NCBI RefSeq assembly: GCF_008728835.1
Contig: NZ_CP042582.1
Coordinates: 3,894,217-3,958,216, forward strand
Direction of reading: 5' to 3'
Length of the DNA stretch: 64,000 nucleotides
Source of the DNA: Hypericibacter adhaerens
Lineage (GTDB): Bacteria > Pseudomonadota > Alphaproteobacteria > Dongiales > Dongiaceae
Part shown: positions 33,695 through 42,893 of the stretch, piece by piece
How positions within the stretch are numbered: position 1 is the stretch's first letter
Layout of the letters: every line of letters starts with the position of its first letter
Position numbers and translations under genes: made by a program
The notes under the pieces: model-generated
Told to the model about the DNA's origin: nothing
What the model saw: only the letters and a program-made list of their open reading frames with translations
The model's database searches: none

Positions 33695-35850
33695 ACCTGC
33701 CGCCCGTCACGCCCGCGACGCCCGCCGCCGGCGCGAGCCCCGCTCGCCCCGTGCAGATGGCCGTCGCCGGGACGGGCCAGAACAACCTGGCGATGCTGGG
33801 CCAGCTCGGCGCCGGCGACATCCTGGCGGGCACCGTGCTGGAGCGCGCCGCCGACGGCACGCTCACCGTGCGCACCGATCGCGGCGTGCTGGCGCTCTCG
33901 GGCGGCTTCGAAGCCGCCGTCGGCGCCAAGATCATGCTCGAGGTCCGCAGTGCCGGCGCGCGCATGCAGGTCGTGCTGCTGTCGGTCGACGGCGAGCCTG
34001 TCGACAATCAATCCCCGGCCGGCCCCAAGGTCGGCCTTTTGACCCTGCTCGATGCCGGCAAGGGCGCGGTGGCGCAGGCCGCCGACAGCGCTGCCGCCGC
34101 ACGGACCGGTCCGCCCGCGCCTTCCTTGCCGCCCGTACCCACGCCGCCGCTCGCCGATGCCGCCGGCATTGTCGGCGCCAAGGTGATCGCGACACTGCTG
34201 CGCCCCAACGATCTGCGCTCGAGCGCACCGCCCTCGCTGCCCAACGCGCCGGCCGCACAGCCGCCCGTGCCGGGCCAGCGCCTGCCCTATCACCTGGCGG
34301 CGATTCTCCCGCCCGCGCCGCAAGCCGTGTCGGCTGTGGTCGACGAGGCTCCGCGCGAGGTCTTCATCGCCACCGTCCGGCAGCAGACCCCGGAGGGCGA
34401 GCTGGTGCTGGAAAGCCCGCTCGGAACCCTCCGTATCCCGCGGCCGCCCGAAGCGACGGTGGCGCCGCCGGCGGGCCCGCCGGCTCCCGCAAAGACGCCC
34501 GAGGCCGGTCCTGCACCCGCCGGCACCGGCAAGCTCACCGCGCCCTCGACGCTCTCGACACCCACGGCTCTCGCCGGCGCCGCGGCGCCGGCGGAAGCGG
34601 CGCCGGATCAGGCTCATAGCTGGCCGGCCGGAACACGGCTGGTCCTGACCCTGCCGACGCCATCGCCGAACGGCGAAACGGTTTCGGCGGGGCCGCGCCT
34701 GCTCGCAACCATGCTGCGGCCCGCCGAGCCGCAAGCCTTGCCACCGGCCACGGCGCGCGCCGCCGCGACACCAGCACCGCAAGCGCCCGCGACACCCGCG
34801 GCCCCGGTCGCTGCTGGACAGAAGCTGCCGCTGGAACTGGTTTCGGTCCTGCCGCCGATCGCCAGCGGCGCCAACAATCCGGCGTCCGCACAGAACCTGG
34901 GCGCTTCCCAGCCGGCGATCTTGACGAGCCTGCGTCCGCCGCTGCCCAACGGCCAGGCCATCCTCGAGATGCCGGAGGGCCTGGTCGCGCTCGATCGCGC
35001 GATCGGCGCGCCGGCGGGCACCCGTCTTCTCCTGCTGCCGACGCCCGCGGCGCCCCCGCCCCTGGTCAATCAGTCCGGGCCCGGCCAGATCTTCAACGCG
35101 GTACTGGAAACCCTGGCGCTGCTCGACAGCGAGAAAGCCGCTCTGCCGCTGCCGGCCACTTCGCCCTCGCCGTCATCCGCCGCACCAGCCGGCAATGGCG
35201 CCGCCGCGGATCAACCGGCCACGGGCGGGGTGCCTCTGCCGGTGCAGACCGACGATCTGCTGGCACAGAATCTGCCGCGCGTCGGCCCGCATCTCGCGGC
35301 CGGCCTCGCCACCTTCATCCGCGCGCGCCTCGCCGACAAGCCGGTCGCCTGGCCCGGCAGCGAGCTGCGCCAGGCCTTGCAGTCCGCCGGCCGGCCGGAG
35401 CTGGTCGCGAAGCTCGAGCAGGGCTTCGCCGAGCTCGCCCGCGCGGCGCCGGCCGCCAGCCAGGACGGGCAATGGAAGACGATCGTCCTGCCGCTGCTGG
35501 ACGAGCAGGCCCTGCACCAGGCACGCCTGGCGATCCGGCGCGATCCCGGCGAGCGCAACCAGCCCAAGGACGGCAAGCCCGCCAGCGTCCATTTCCTGCT
35601 CGATATCGAGCTCAGCCGCATGGGCGCGATGCAGCTCGACGGGCTGGTGCGCGGCAAGCGCTTCGACCTCATGCTGCGCACCCACAAGCCGCTCGACAGC
35701 CAGATGCAGGGCGAGATCCAGCGCCTCTTCGCGGAGGCGAAATCCGTCACCGGCATCACCGGCGAGATCTATTTCCAGGTGGCCGCCATGTTCGCGTCGC
35801 CCGGCGCCGCGGCGCCCGCCGCGAGCCAGGCGGGCGGGCTGATCGCCTGA
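33691..35850 (+). CDS. Large Pro/Ala-rich FliK-like protein of the flhF-flhG unit
   Basis: A 719-residue protein. Residues about 1-530 are Pro/Ala-rich and show three or four weakly repeated units of the form AxQxLPxxLxxVLPP...P(G/N)GxxxLE(S/M)PxG. The final 170 residues (KTIVLPLLDEQALHQARLAIRRDP...SVHFLLDIELSRMGAMQLDGLVRGKRFDLMLRT) resemble the FliK/hook-length C-terminal domain. A separate FliK lies at 18657, so this is a second ruler-like protein or a FliK paralogue with another role. It overlaps flhG by 4 nt. I do not assign a gene name. Confidence 0.72.
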   Translation: MNLPPVTPATPAAGASPARPVQMAVAGTGQNNLAMLGQLGAGDILAGTVLERAADGTLTVRTDRGVLALSGGFEAAVGAKIMLEVRSAGARMQVVLLSVDGEPVDNQSPAGPKVGLLTLLDAGKGAVAQAADSAAAARTGPPAPSLPPVPTPPLADAAGIVGAKVIATLLRPNDLRSSAPPSLPNAPAAQPPVPGQRLPYHLAAILPPAPQAVSAVVDEAPREVFIATVRQQTPEGELVLESPLGTLRIPRPPEATVAPPAGPPAPAKTPEAGPAPAGTGKLTAPSTLSTPTALAGAAAPAEAAPDQAHSWPAGTRLVLTLPTPSPNGETVSAGPRLLATMLRPAEPQALPPATARAAATPAPQAPATPAAPVAAGQKLPLELVSVLPPIASGANNPASAQNLGASQPAILTSLRPPLPNGQAILEMPEGLVALDRAIGAPAGTRLLLLPTPAAPPPLVNQSGPGQIFNAVLETLALLDSEKAALPLPATSPSPSSAAPAGNGAAADQPATGGVPLPVQTDDLLAQNLPRVGPHLAAGLATFIRARLADKPVAWPGSELRQALQSAGRPELVAKLEQGFAELARAAPAASQDGQWKTIVLPLLDEQALHQARLAIRRDPGERNQPKDGKPASVHFLLDIELSRMGAMQLDGLVRGKRFDLMLRTHKPLDSQMQGEIQRLFAEAKSVTGITGEIYFQVAAMFASPGAAAPAASQAGGLIA

Positions 35851-35854
35851 GGCG

Positions 35855-36589
35855 CTAGCGGGCGAAAGCGACCGGCAGCACCCCGGAATATTTCAGTAGG
35901 AAGTCGGGCTCCAGCGCTGCCGCGGGATCGCGGCCGAAGATCGCCCGATACCATACGACCGAAATCAGCGCCGCCACGCGGCGCGGATGGCGCTTCAGCC
36001 AGCGCAGCTGCTCCTCGTCCTCGAAGATCAGCCGGTAGAGGAAATCGTCGGCGAGCGAGGTCAGCATGTAGGAGAGCGCGAGCGCGCTTTGCAGCGCGGT
36101 CTCCTCGGCCTTGGTCACCCGCACGATGTATCTGGCGAGGCGCCCGCGCCAATTGTCCTGGAGCTCGCGCCAGCCCTCGGAATAGGCCGACTTGTCGCGC
36201 GCCAGCTTGTATTGCACCGCAAACAGGCCCTTGTTGCGCTGGTAGAGCTGGAAATAGAACAGCGTCACCTCGTTGATGCGCTCGAAGTCGGACTTGCCGC
36301 GCCCGACGCCGACCGACATCTCGAACACGAAACGGCAGAAGCCGTTCAGCACCTCGGCCACGGCATCGGTCCGGTTCTCGAAATATTTGTAGAAGGCGCC
36401 GCGCGAGAGACCGAGCTGCTCGCAGACCTGGCGCACGATCGCGTCGTGATAGCCCTCCGACGACAGGACCTGCGCCACGCATAGCAGGATACGCGCCCGG
36501 GTCTGGGCCCTGGCGCCGCTCGCGGCCGCCCGCTGACGCTCCAGCTCGTCGAGATAGCTTGCGACCGCCGGGCCCTTCTCTTCGGCCAT
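35855..36589 (-). CDS. TetR-family transcriptional regulator
   Basis: A 244-residue regulator. The N-terminal helix-turn-helix (about residues 32-72: ILLCVAQVLSSEGYHDAIVRQVCEQLGLSRGAFYKYFENR) is TetR-like. The remainder is the helical ligand-binding domain. AAGGGAAGA just upstream supports ATG 36589 over 36610 or 36664. It diverges from the amidohydrolase/acyl-CoA ligase operon across a gap that contains a perfect 20-bp palindrome, so it most likely represses both itself and that operon until an acyl or acyl-CoA ligand is present. Confidence 0.87.
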   Translation of the reverse strand: MAEEKGPAVASYLDELERQRAAASGARAQTRARILLCVAQVLSSEGYHDAIVRQVCEQLGLSRGAFYKYFENRTDAVAEVLNGFCRFVFEMSVGVGRGKSDFERINEVTLFYFQLYQRNKGLFAVQYKLARDKSAYSEGWRELQDNWRGRLARYIVRVTKAEETALQSALALSYMLTSLADDFLYRLIFEDEEQLRWLKRHPRRVAALISVVWYRAIFGRDPAAALEPDFLLKYSGVLPVAFAR

Positions 36590-36665
36590 GTTTCTTCCCT
36601 TAATCCCCATGGGATATCCGCGCCGCCCCCTCTCGGAGCGTTGACTCGGGTCCTGGCCGCCCATA

Positions 36666-36685
36666 TAGTGACACGCGTGTCACTA
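36666..36685. promoter_or_regulatory. Perfect 20-bp palindrome, probable TetR operator
   Basis: TAGTGACACG at 36666-36675 is followed directly by its exact reverse complement, CGTGTCACTA. It lies 77 nt from the TetR start and 64 nt from the amidohydrolase start, the usual place for a shared divergent operator. Confidence 0.75.
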
Positions 36686-36749
36686 CATCGGCTCCCGGCC
36701 GTTGCAGTCAATTCTACAATAATAACAAAGTATTCGACAGGAGCTTCCG

Positions 36750-37625
36750 GTGACGACCATCTTCGACTATAGCATTACCGCGCCCACGGAAGAACTTGTC
36801 GCGAGCTACCACCCCTACCCGCCCCATCTCGCCAACTACGAGCGGGTCTACCGCAATTCGACCGACCATGGCGAGTTGGCCCTCTTTCGCGGCAAGCCGC
36901 TCGCCAAGTTCTTCGAGTTCCTCGATTCCCAGGGCATCGGCAGGATCTGCGTCAAGGCGCGCGACATCCGCACCACGTTCAACCTCACCATCCCCAACGA
37001 GGCGGTGGCGAGCCTGGTCGCCGACTATCCCGATCGGGTGGTGGGCTTCGCCGGCGCCGACCCGCATCGCGGCAAGATCGCGGTGACCGAGTTCGAGCAT
37101 GCGATCCGCAAGATGGGCCTGCGCGGCCTCAATCTCCAGCTCTACGAGCTGAAGCTCGCCGCCAACGACCGCAAGATCTACCCTCTCTATGAGAAATGCG
37201 TCGAGCTGAACGTCCCCGTCAACGTCCATGTCTCGATCAATTTTTCGACCAAGTCGCTGATGCGCTACGGCCATCCGCTGGCGCTGGACGAAGTGGCCGT
37301 CGATTTTCCGGACCTGCGCATCATCGCGGGTCCCCCCGGCTGGCCCTGGGTGCAGGAACTGATCGGCGTCGCCTGGCGCCATCCCAATGTCTATATCGCC
37401 ATCGAATCGGTCAGGCCCAACCTGCTCCTGAAGCAGAATAGCGGCTACGAGCCGCTTCTCACCTACGGCAATTCGGTCCTGGGCGACAAGATCATCTTCG
37501 GCAGCGGCTGGCCCCTGCTGCCCCTGGCGCGCACCGTGCAGGAAGCCCGTTCCCTGCCCCTGAAGCCGGCCAACATGCGCGGCTTCCTCGCCGACAACGC
37601 GCAGCGGGCGGTCTTCGGCGCGTAA
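36750..37625 (+). CDS. Amidohydrolase-2 fold protein lacking metal ligands (possible non-catalytic member)
   Basis: A 291-residue TIM-barrel protein of the amidohydrolase-2 family by overall pattern: DRVVGFAGADP, RGLNLQLYELKLAANDRKIYPLYEKCVELNVPVNVHVS, HPNVYIAIES. The metal-binding positions are changed. The N-terminal HxH is missing (FDYSITAPTEE). The IxHGGxPW block reads IIAGPPGWPW with no His, and the FGSDWP Asp is Gly (FGSGWP). Only the His of VNVHVS is kept. It is first in an operon with an acyl-CoA ligase under a TetR operator, so a binding role or altered chemistry is possible. Confidence 0.78.
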   Translation: MTTIFDYSITAPTEELVASYHPYPPHLANYERVYRNSTDHGELALFRGKPLAKFFEFLDSQGIGRICVKARDIRTTFNLTIPNEAVASLVADYPDRVVGFAGADPHRGKIAVTEFEHAIRKMGLRGLNLQLYELKLAANDRKIYPLYEKCVELNVPVNVHVSINFSTKSLMRYGHPLALDEVAVDFPDLRIIAGPPGWPWVQELIGVAWRHPNVYIAIESVRPNLLLKQNSGYEPLLTYGNSVLGDKIIFGSGWPLLPLARTVQEARSLPLKPANMRGFLADNAQRAVFGA

Positions 37626-37634
37626 GAGGGGCCG

Positions 37635-39320
37635 ATGGGGCGCCAATCCAAACGCCTGTCGCTGGCGAAGGACTATTACACCGTCGCGACGCTGCTGGCC
37701 GAACGCGCGAAAACCTCGCGCCGGCGCCCCGCCATCGTCTCCGACGAGGGTTCGCTCACCTATGCCGAGCTCGAGGCGCAAAGCCGTAAGCTCGCCGCCG
37801 GCTTCGCCGCCCGGGGCATCGGGCCCGGCACCACCGTGCTGATGATGCTCGACAACCATGCCGACAGCATCCTCTGCTGGCTGGCGCTGGCCCGCCTCGG
37901 CGCGGTCGAGGTGCCGGTCAACACGGCCTATCTGGGCGACGTGCTCAAGCATGTGGTGCGGGATTCGCTCGCGACCATCCTGATCCTCGACGCGGCCTAT
38001 GCCGAGCGTTTCGAGGACGAGATCCTCGACGGCGCCAGGCTCGAAACCCTGATCCTGCGCGGCAGCGCCCCCGGCCGCCTGCCCGCGAAGCTGTCGAAGC
38101 TGCGAACGATCGAATTCGCCTCTCTTGCCGGATCGGGCCCCGCCGGCGGCCCCGCGATCGCCGAAACCTCGGATCCCCGCCAGATCATGGCGGTCATGTA
38201 CACCTCGGGCACGACCGGCGCCTCGAAGGGCGTGCGCTGCACCTTCGCGCATGCGCTCGAATATTCGCGCTGCGTGGTCGAGGTGCTCGATCTCAAGGCC
38301 GGCGACCGCTACTACAACATGCTGCCCTTGTTCCATATCGCGGGCCAGTGGGCGGCGGTCTTCGCCTGCTTCATCGCCGGCGCCACGGTGGTGCTCAAGC
38401 CGCGCTTCAGCGTCAGCGCCTTCTGGGACGATATCCGCCACCACAGATGCAACGTCACGCTGCTTCTGGGTGCGATGGCGAACCTCGTCCATCGCGCCCC
38501 GGCCTCGCCTGCCGATAAAAAGCATCCGCTCGACAAGGTGCTGGTGGTGCCGCTCTTCCCGCAGGTGAAGGAATTCGCCCGGCGCTTCGGCCTGCGCGTC
38601 ACCACCAATTACGGCTCGACCGAGGTCGGCGTGCCGATCCGTGCCGGTTTCCGCCCCGGCAAGCCGCGCCTGTTCCATCTGGTCGATGCCCGCTCCTGCG
38701 GCCGCATCGTGAGCGACCGCTTCGAGGTCAAGATCGTCGATCCGAACGACGAGGAGGTTCCGCCCGGCGTCGCGGGCGAGCTGGTGGTGCGGCCCAAGCG
38801 GCCCTGGATCGTCATGTCGGGCTATCTCAACCAGCCGGAAAAGACGATGGAGGCCTGGCGCAACCTCTGGCTCCATTCCGGCGACCTGATGATGCGCGAC
38901 AAGCGCGGCAACTTCTATTTCCTCGACCGGGTGAAGGATTCGATCCGCCGGCGCGGCGAGAACATCTCCTCGACCGAGGTCGAGAACGGGATCCTGAAGT
39001 TCCCTTCCGTGCTCGAATGCGCGGTCTATCCGGTGCCCTCGCCCTTGACCGAGCAGGAAGTCATGGCGGCCGTCGTCGCCAAGCCCGGCAACGAGCTCGA
39101 TCTCGGCGCCCTCGGCGCGTTCCTCGAGCGCACCCTGCCGAAATTCATGGTGCCGCGCTTCTACCGCCTCGAGACCGCGCTGCCGAAGACGCCGACCGGC
39201 AAGATCCAGAAGTTCCAGCTCCGCGCGCAAGGCCTCGATGCCCCGCACTGGGACCGCGAAGCCAGGTCGGCGAATCAGATCAAGCAACAACGAAACAAGC
39301 CAATCCCAGGGAGGTCATGA
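37635..39320 (+). CDS. AMP-forming acyl-CoA synthetase/ligase
   Basis: A 561-residue ANL-superfamily enzyme that activates a carboxylic acid with ATP and couples it to CoA. The P-loop-like motif MYTSGTTGASKGV lies near residue 190. TNYGSTEVG is the adenylate-binding A5 motif. SGDLMMRDKRGNFYFLDRVKDSIRRRGENISSTEVE covers the hinge, and PKTPTGKIQKFQL ends with the catalytic Lys. Best resemblance is to the crotonobetaine/carnitine-CoA ligase (CaiC) branch, but the substrate is not certain. It is 9 nt after the previous gene. Confidence 0.92.
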   Translation: MGRQSKRLSLAKDYYTVATLLAERAKTSRRRPAIVSDEGSLTYAELEAQSRKLAAGFAARGIGPGTTVLMMLDNHADSILCWLALARLGAVEVPVNTAYLGDVLKHVVRDSLATILILDAAYAERFEDEILDGARLETLILRGSAPGRLPAKLSKLRTIEFASLAGSGPAGGPAIAETSDPRQIMAVMYTSGTTGASKGVRCTFAHALEYSRCVVEVLDLKAGDRYYNMLPLFHIAGQWAAVFACFIAGATVVLKPRFSVSAFWDDIRHHRCNVTLLLGAMANLVHRAPASPADKKHPLDKVLVVPLFPQVKEFARRFGLRVTTNYGSTEVGVPIRAGFRPGKPRLFHLVDARSCGRIVSDRFEVKIVDPNDEEVPPGVAGELVVRPKRPWIVMSGYLNQPEKTMEAWRNLWLHSGDLMMRDKRGNFYFLDRVKDSIRRRGENISSTEVENGILKFPSVLECAVYPVPSPLTEQEVMAAVVAKPGNELDLGALGAFLERTLPKFMVPRFYRLETALPKTPTGKIQKFQLRAQGLDAPHWDREARSANQIKQQRNKPIPGRS

Positions 39321-40993
39321 TGCGGTCAGAGCCAAAGCACCCGCTGCTCGACAAAGTCGAGCGGCAGTTCCTCGACGGAAAGATGAACCGTCGCGATTTC
39401 ATTCGGTTCTCGACGCTGTTGGGCGTCGGCGCCGGCACCGCCTATGCGCTGGCCGGGATCGCCGATCCGTTCGCGATCAACGCGGCCCAGGCCGCCGCCA
39501 ATGGCGGCACGGTCAGGATCGCACAGCGCGTTCATCCGGTCGACAGCCCCCATACCTTCGCCTGGGCGGAGCCGAGCAACATCACGCGCCAGGTCTGCGA
39601 ATACCTGACGCGCACGGGCCAGGACAACATCACCCGTCCCTATCTGCTCGAGAAGTGGGAGCCCAGCGCGGATCTGAAGACCTGGACGCTCTATATCCGG
39701 CCCGGCGTCGTCTGGCGCAAGGGCAGCCCGCTCACGGCGGACCAGGTGATCTGGAACCTGAAGCGGGTGCTCGACGAGAAGATCGGCTCCTCGATGCTGG
39801 GCCTGATGAAGGCCTATATGCTGAAGGAGGTCGACAAGGGCGAGAAGGACGACAGCGGCAATCCCAAGATGAGCCTCGAGATCTGGGACGCGAACGCGAT
39901 CGAGAAGGTCGACGACCACACCGTCCGCCTCAACCTCGCGGAAGCGCAGCTGGCCGTGCCGGAGCATCTCTTCCACTATCCCATGGCGATCCTCGATCCC
40001 GCCGAGGACGGCAAGTTCGGGATCGGCTCGAACGGCACGGGCGCCTTCGAGCTGGTGGAGTTCGAGGCCGGCCGCAAGGCGGTCCTGAAGGCGCGCACCG
40101 AGCATTGGCACACGGTGCCCTCCCTCGACACGCTGCAGTTCATCGACACGGGCGACGATGCGACGGCCGTGGTCGCGGCGCTCGCCTCGAAGCAGGTCGA
40201 CGGCGCCTATGAGGTCGATGTCACGCAGAAGCCGGCGCTGGACAAGATCGATTCCCTGCAGATCTACGAGGTGGCGACCTCGCAGACCGCCGTCATCCAC
40301 GGCAAATGCACGCGCAAGCCGTTCGACGACGCGAAGGTGCGGCTCGCCATGCGCCTCGCGGTCGACGCCGCCCAGGTGATGAGCCTGGCGGAGGGCGATA
40401 CCGGGGTGGTCGGGGAGCATCACCATGTCTGCCCGATCCATCCGGAATACGCGAAGCTGCCGCCCTTCGTGCGCGACGTGGCCCGCGCCAAGTCGCTCCT
40501 GGCGGAGGCGGGCTATCCCGACGGCATCGATTCGACCCTGACCCTGCCGGCCGAACCGACATGGCAATCGGTGGCGGCCCAGGTCATGGTGCAGCAATGG
40601 GCCGAGGCCAATATCCGCATCAAGCTCAACGTCATCCCCTCGGCCCAGTGGTGGGATGTCTGGGACAAGGTCGATCTCGGCTATACCGTCTGGTATCACC
40701 GCCCGCTGGGATTCATGACCCTCAGCCTCGCCTACCGCACGGGCGTGCCGTGGAACGCGCCGGAATGGTCGGACAAGGAATTCGACACGCTCCTGACGCA
40801 GGCCGAAGGCACCGTGGATGTCGAGGAACGCCGCAAGGTGATGGAGAAGATCGAGACGATCATGCAGGAGCGCGGACCCGTGGTTCAGCCCTTCTGGCGC
40901 TCGGTCCTGACCTTCTACGACAAGAAGGTGCAGGGTTTCAAAATGCACCCCACCTCCTTCGTGTTCGGCGAGGAGTTGTCGATCAAGGCCTAG
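39317..40993 (+). CDS. Tat-exported ABC-transporter solute-binding protein (family 5, peptide/nickel type)
   Basis: A 558-residue periplasmic binding protein. The signal MNRRDFIRFSTLLGVGAGTAYALAG (from about residue 23) is twin-arginine. The family 5 block is YLLEKWEPSADLKTWTLYIRPGVVWRKGSPLTADQVIWNLKRVLD. ATG 39317 overlaps the ligase stop as ATGATG; ATG 39320 is better spaced from GGGAGG and may be the true start. No permease or ATPase genes follow, because the next gene runs convergently. It must use a transporter encoded elsewhere. Confidence 0.9.
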   Translation: MMRSEPKHPLLDKVERQFLDGKMNRRDFIRFSTLLGVGAGTAYALAGIADPFAINAAQAAANGGTVRIAQRVHPVDSPHTFAWAEPSNITRQVCEYLTRTGQDNITRPYLLEKWEPSADLKTWTLYIRPGVVWRKGSPLTADQVIWNLKRVLDEKIGSSMLGLMKAYMLKEVDKGEKDDSGNPKMSLEIWDANAIEKVDDHTVRLNLAEAQLAVPEHLFHYPMAILDPAEDGKFGIGSNGTGAFELVEFEAGRKAVLKARTEHWHTVPSLDTLQFIDTGDDATAVVAALASKQVDGAYEVDVTQKPALDKIDSLQIYEVATSQTAVIHGKCTRKPFDDAKVRLAMRLAVDAAQVMSLAEGDTGVVGEHHHVCPIHPEYAKLPPFVRDVARAKSLLAEAGYPDGIDSTLTLPAEPTWQSVAAQVMVQQWAEANIRIKLNVIPSAQWWDVWDKVDLGYTVWYHRPLGFMTLSLAYRTGVPWNAPEWSDKEFDTLLTQAEGTVDVEERRKVMEKIETIMQERGPVVQPFWRSVLTFYDKKVQGFKMHPTSFVFGEELSIKA

Positions 40994-41963
40994 CCTTTCG
41001 CGCCTTACGGCCCCGCGCGGCGTGCGTTTTGGATGGGAGCGAGGCGGCGGCAGGTTCTGCCGCCGCTTCCTTCAGCCAGCGCTCGACCTTGCGCGCGGCC
41101 GCGGTCGGGCTCTCGCCCTTGAGCCGCACCAGGTAATAGCCGGCGGCGCTCCGCGCCTCGCGGCCGAAGAGCGCCACCAGCTGGCCGCTCGCCAGCAAGC
41201 GATCCACGATCGGCCGGCGGCCCATCGCCATGCCGACGCCCTCCATGGTGCCTTGCAGGATCAATTCCGAGGATTCCAGCACCAGCGCCTGCTCCATTGG
41301 CGGCGGCGCCAGCCCATGCGCGAGCGCCCATTCCTCCCATTCGCCCGGATGGAGGGCGTTGGCGATCAGCTTGGCCGAGCGGAGGAGAGCCTCGGGCCGG
41401 GTCTGTTTCCGCTTATCCAGATAGGCCGGCGACGCGACCGGGAAGAACTGCTCGGTGAGCAGCGGCACCGCCTGGAAGCCGGGCCAGCTGCCATGGCCAT
41501 AGCGGATCCCCAGATCGATGTTCTCGCGCGCGAAGTCGCATTTGCGGTTGGTGGTGAGGAGCTGCAGGTTGATCTCCGGATGGCGCTGCTGCAGCTCGCC
41601 CAGGCGCGGGATCAGCCAGAAGGCCGCGAGCGAAGTCGGCAGCGTCAAGGTCACGCGCGCCTGATCGGGCGAGCCCGCGATCTCGGCCGTGGCGCGCGTG
41701 AGCTCGCCGAAGGCGCGCCGGACACTCGCCAGATAGCGCAGCCCCACCGGCGTCAGCTGCATCTCGCGTCCCTGCCGCTCGAACAGCACCGCCCCCAGGA
41801 GCTGCTCCAGGCGCTTCACCTGATGGCTGATCGCGGATTCGGTGACGCCCAGCTGCTCGGCAGCGAGGCGGAAGCGGCCGGCCTGGGCCGCGACATAGAA
41901 GCTGCGGATCGCGTTCAGCGGCAGGCGCCGCATGGTGTCGGGGTCGGTCGGGTTAAATTCCAT
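40983..41963 (-). CDS. LysR-family transcriptional regulator (GcvA-like)
   Basis: A 326-residue LysR regulator. The helix-turn-helix MRRLPLNAIRSFYVAAQAGRFRLAAEQLGVTESAISHQVKRLE is GcvA-like, followed by a substrate-binding domain and a Lys/Arg-rich tail. Candidate starts are 42038, 41963 and 41933. I list 41963, just ahead of the winged-helix motif; 41933 would begin exactly at MRRLPLNA. It diverges from the alpha/beta hydrolase gene and overlaps the preceding convergent gene by 11 nt. Confidence 0.87.
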   Translation of the reverse strand: MEFNPTDPDTMRRLPLNAIRSFYVAAQAGRFRLAAEQLGVTESAISHQVKRLEQLLGAVLFERQGREMQLTPVGLRYLASVRRAFGELTRATAEIAGSPDQARVTLTLPTSLAAFWLIPRLGELQQRHPEINLQLLTTNRKCDFARENIDLGIRYGHGSWPGFQAVPLLTEQFFPVASPAYLDKRKQTRPEALLRSAKLIANALHPGEWEEWALAHGLAPPPMEQALVLESSELILQGTMEGVGMAMGRRPIVDRLLASGQLVALFGREARSAAGYYLVRLKGESPTAAARKVERWLKEAAAEPAAASLPSKTHAARGRKARKARP

Positions 41964-41965
41964 GG

Positions 41966-41982
41966 CTTGAGCAGAATTCAAG
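41966..41982. promoter_or_regulatory. Inverted repeat CTTGA-N7-TCAAG, candidate LysR operator
   Basis: The site lies 3 nt upstream of the chosen LysR start and 80 nt before the alpha/beta hydrolase start, in the divergent gap. LysR operators typically show such short dyads. If the LysR start is instead 42038, the site would be within the gene. Confidence 0.4.
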
Positions 41983-42062
41983 TATCGGTGGAGCTTTGTC
42001 AATTGTTCCGGCTCATGACGGCCCCAAAATGGCTCCATGTCTTCTCGATTCAGGAGTCTGCC

Positions 42063-42881
42063 ATGACCGCCGCACCTCAGTATTTCAATTCAAGTCAGGG
42101 CCGCGTCGCCCATTGGACCACCGGATCCGGACCCGATCTCGTGCTGGTCCATGGGACGCCAGCCTCCTCCCATGTCTGGCATCGGGTCATCGAGCGGCTC
42201 CAGTCCCGCTGGCGCGTCTTCGCCTACGACCTGCCGGGCTATGGGCTTTCCGACCAGTTCGACGGGCAGGACGTGCGCCTTCGCACCCAGGCCAAGGTGC
42301 TGGCCGAACTGCTGCGCCATTGGGGCCTCGAGCGTCCCCGTCTCGTCGGCCACGATTTCGGTGCCGCCACCGTGATGGGCGCGCATCTGGTGGAGGGTTG
42401 CCCGGTGCGCGATCTCGTGATCGCGGACGGCGTGCTGCTCAATCCCTGGGGCACGCCCTACTCGATGCTGGTGCAGGAGAACATCCGGGTCTTCGAGCAG
42501 ATCCCGCCGCATATCCACGCCGCGGCGATGACGGCGCATCTGCGCGGCACCACCAGCCGGCACCTCACCGATGCCGAGCTGGCGCCGCTGCTGGCGCCCT
42601 GGCTGGGCGAGAAGGGCCAGAAGGCCTATTGCCGGCAAGTCGCGCAGTACGATCACGACTATACCGCGACGCTGGAACAACTCTATCCGAAGGTCTCGGT
42701 GCCGCTGCATCTGCTCTGGGGCGAGGAGGACCGCTGGATCCCGATCGCCCAGGGCGAGCAGTTCCATCGCCTGGTGCCGGGATCGCGCTTCACGCGCCTG
42801 CCCGATGCCGGCCATTTCCTGATGCTGGATTGCCCGAACACGGTGGCGCGACTGATTGGCGCTGAAACTGCCGGGGGTTAG
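42063..42881 (+). CDS. Alpha/beta hydrolase with Asp nucleophile (dehalogenase/epoxide hydrolase-like)
   Basis: A 272-residue cytoplasmic hydrolase. The oxyanion HG motif is LVHGTPASSHVWH. The nucleophile elbow GHDFGAA has Asp, not Ser, as in haloalkane dehalogenases and epoxide hydrolases. A late Asp lies in LLWGEEDRWIPI and the catalytic His in DAGHFLMLD. ATG 42063 is preferred because it directly precedes the fold. It is divergent from the LysR gene, its probable regulator. The substrate is unknown. Confidence 0.87.
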   Translation: MTAAPQYFNSSQGRVAHWTTGSGPDLVLVHGTPASSHVWHRVIERLQSRWRVFAYDLPGYGLSDQFDGQDVRLRTQAKVLAELLRHWGLERPRLVGHDFGAATVMGAHLVEGCPVRDLVIADGVLLNPWGTPYSMLVQENIRVFEQIPPHIHAAAMTAHLRGTTSRHLTDAELAPLLAPWLGEKGQKAYCRQVAQYDHDYTATLEQLYPKVSVPLHLLWGEEDRWIPIAQGEQFHRLVPGSRFTRLPDAGHFLMLDCPNTVARLIGAETAGG

Positions 42882-42893
42882 TCGAGTGAACAG

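Noticed and set aside
36714-39290. 858-residue minus-strand open frame over the amidohydrolase-like and acyl-CoA ligase genes
   Set aside because: Shadow of two well-supported genes; composition typical of antisense frames in GC-rich DNA.
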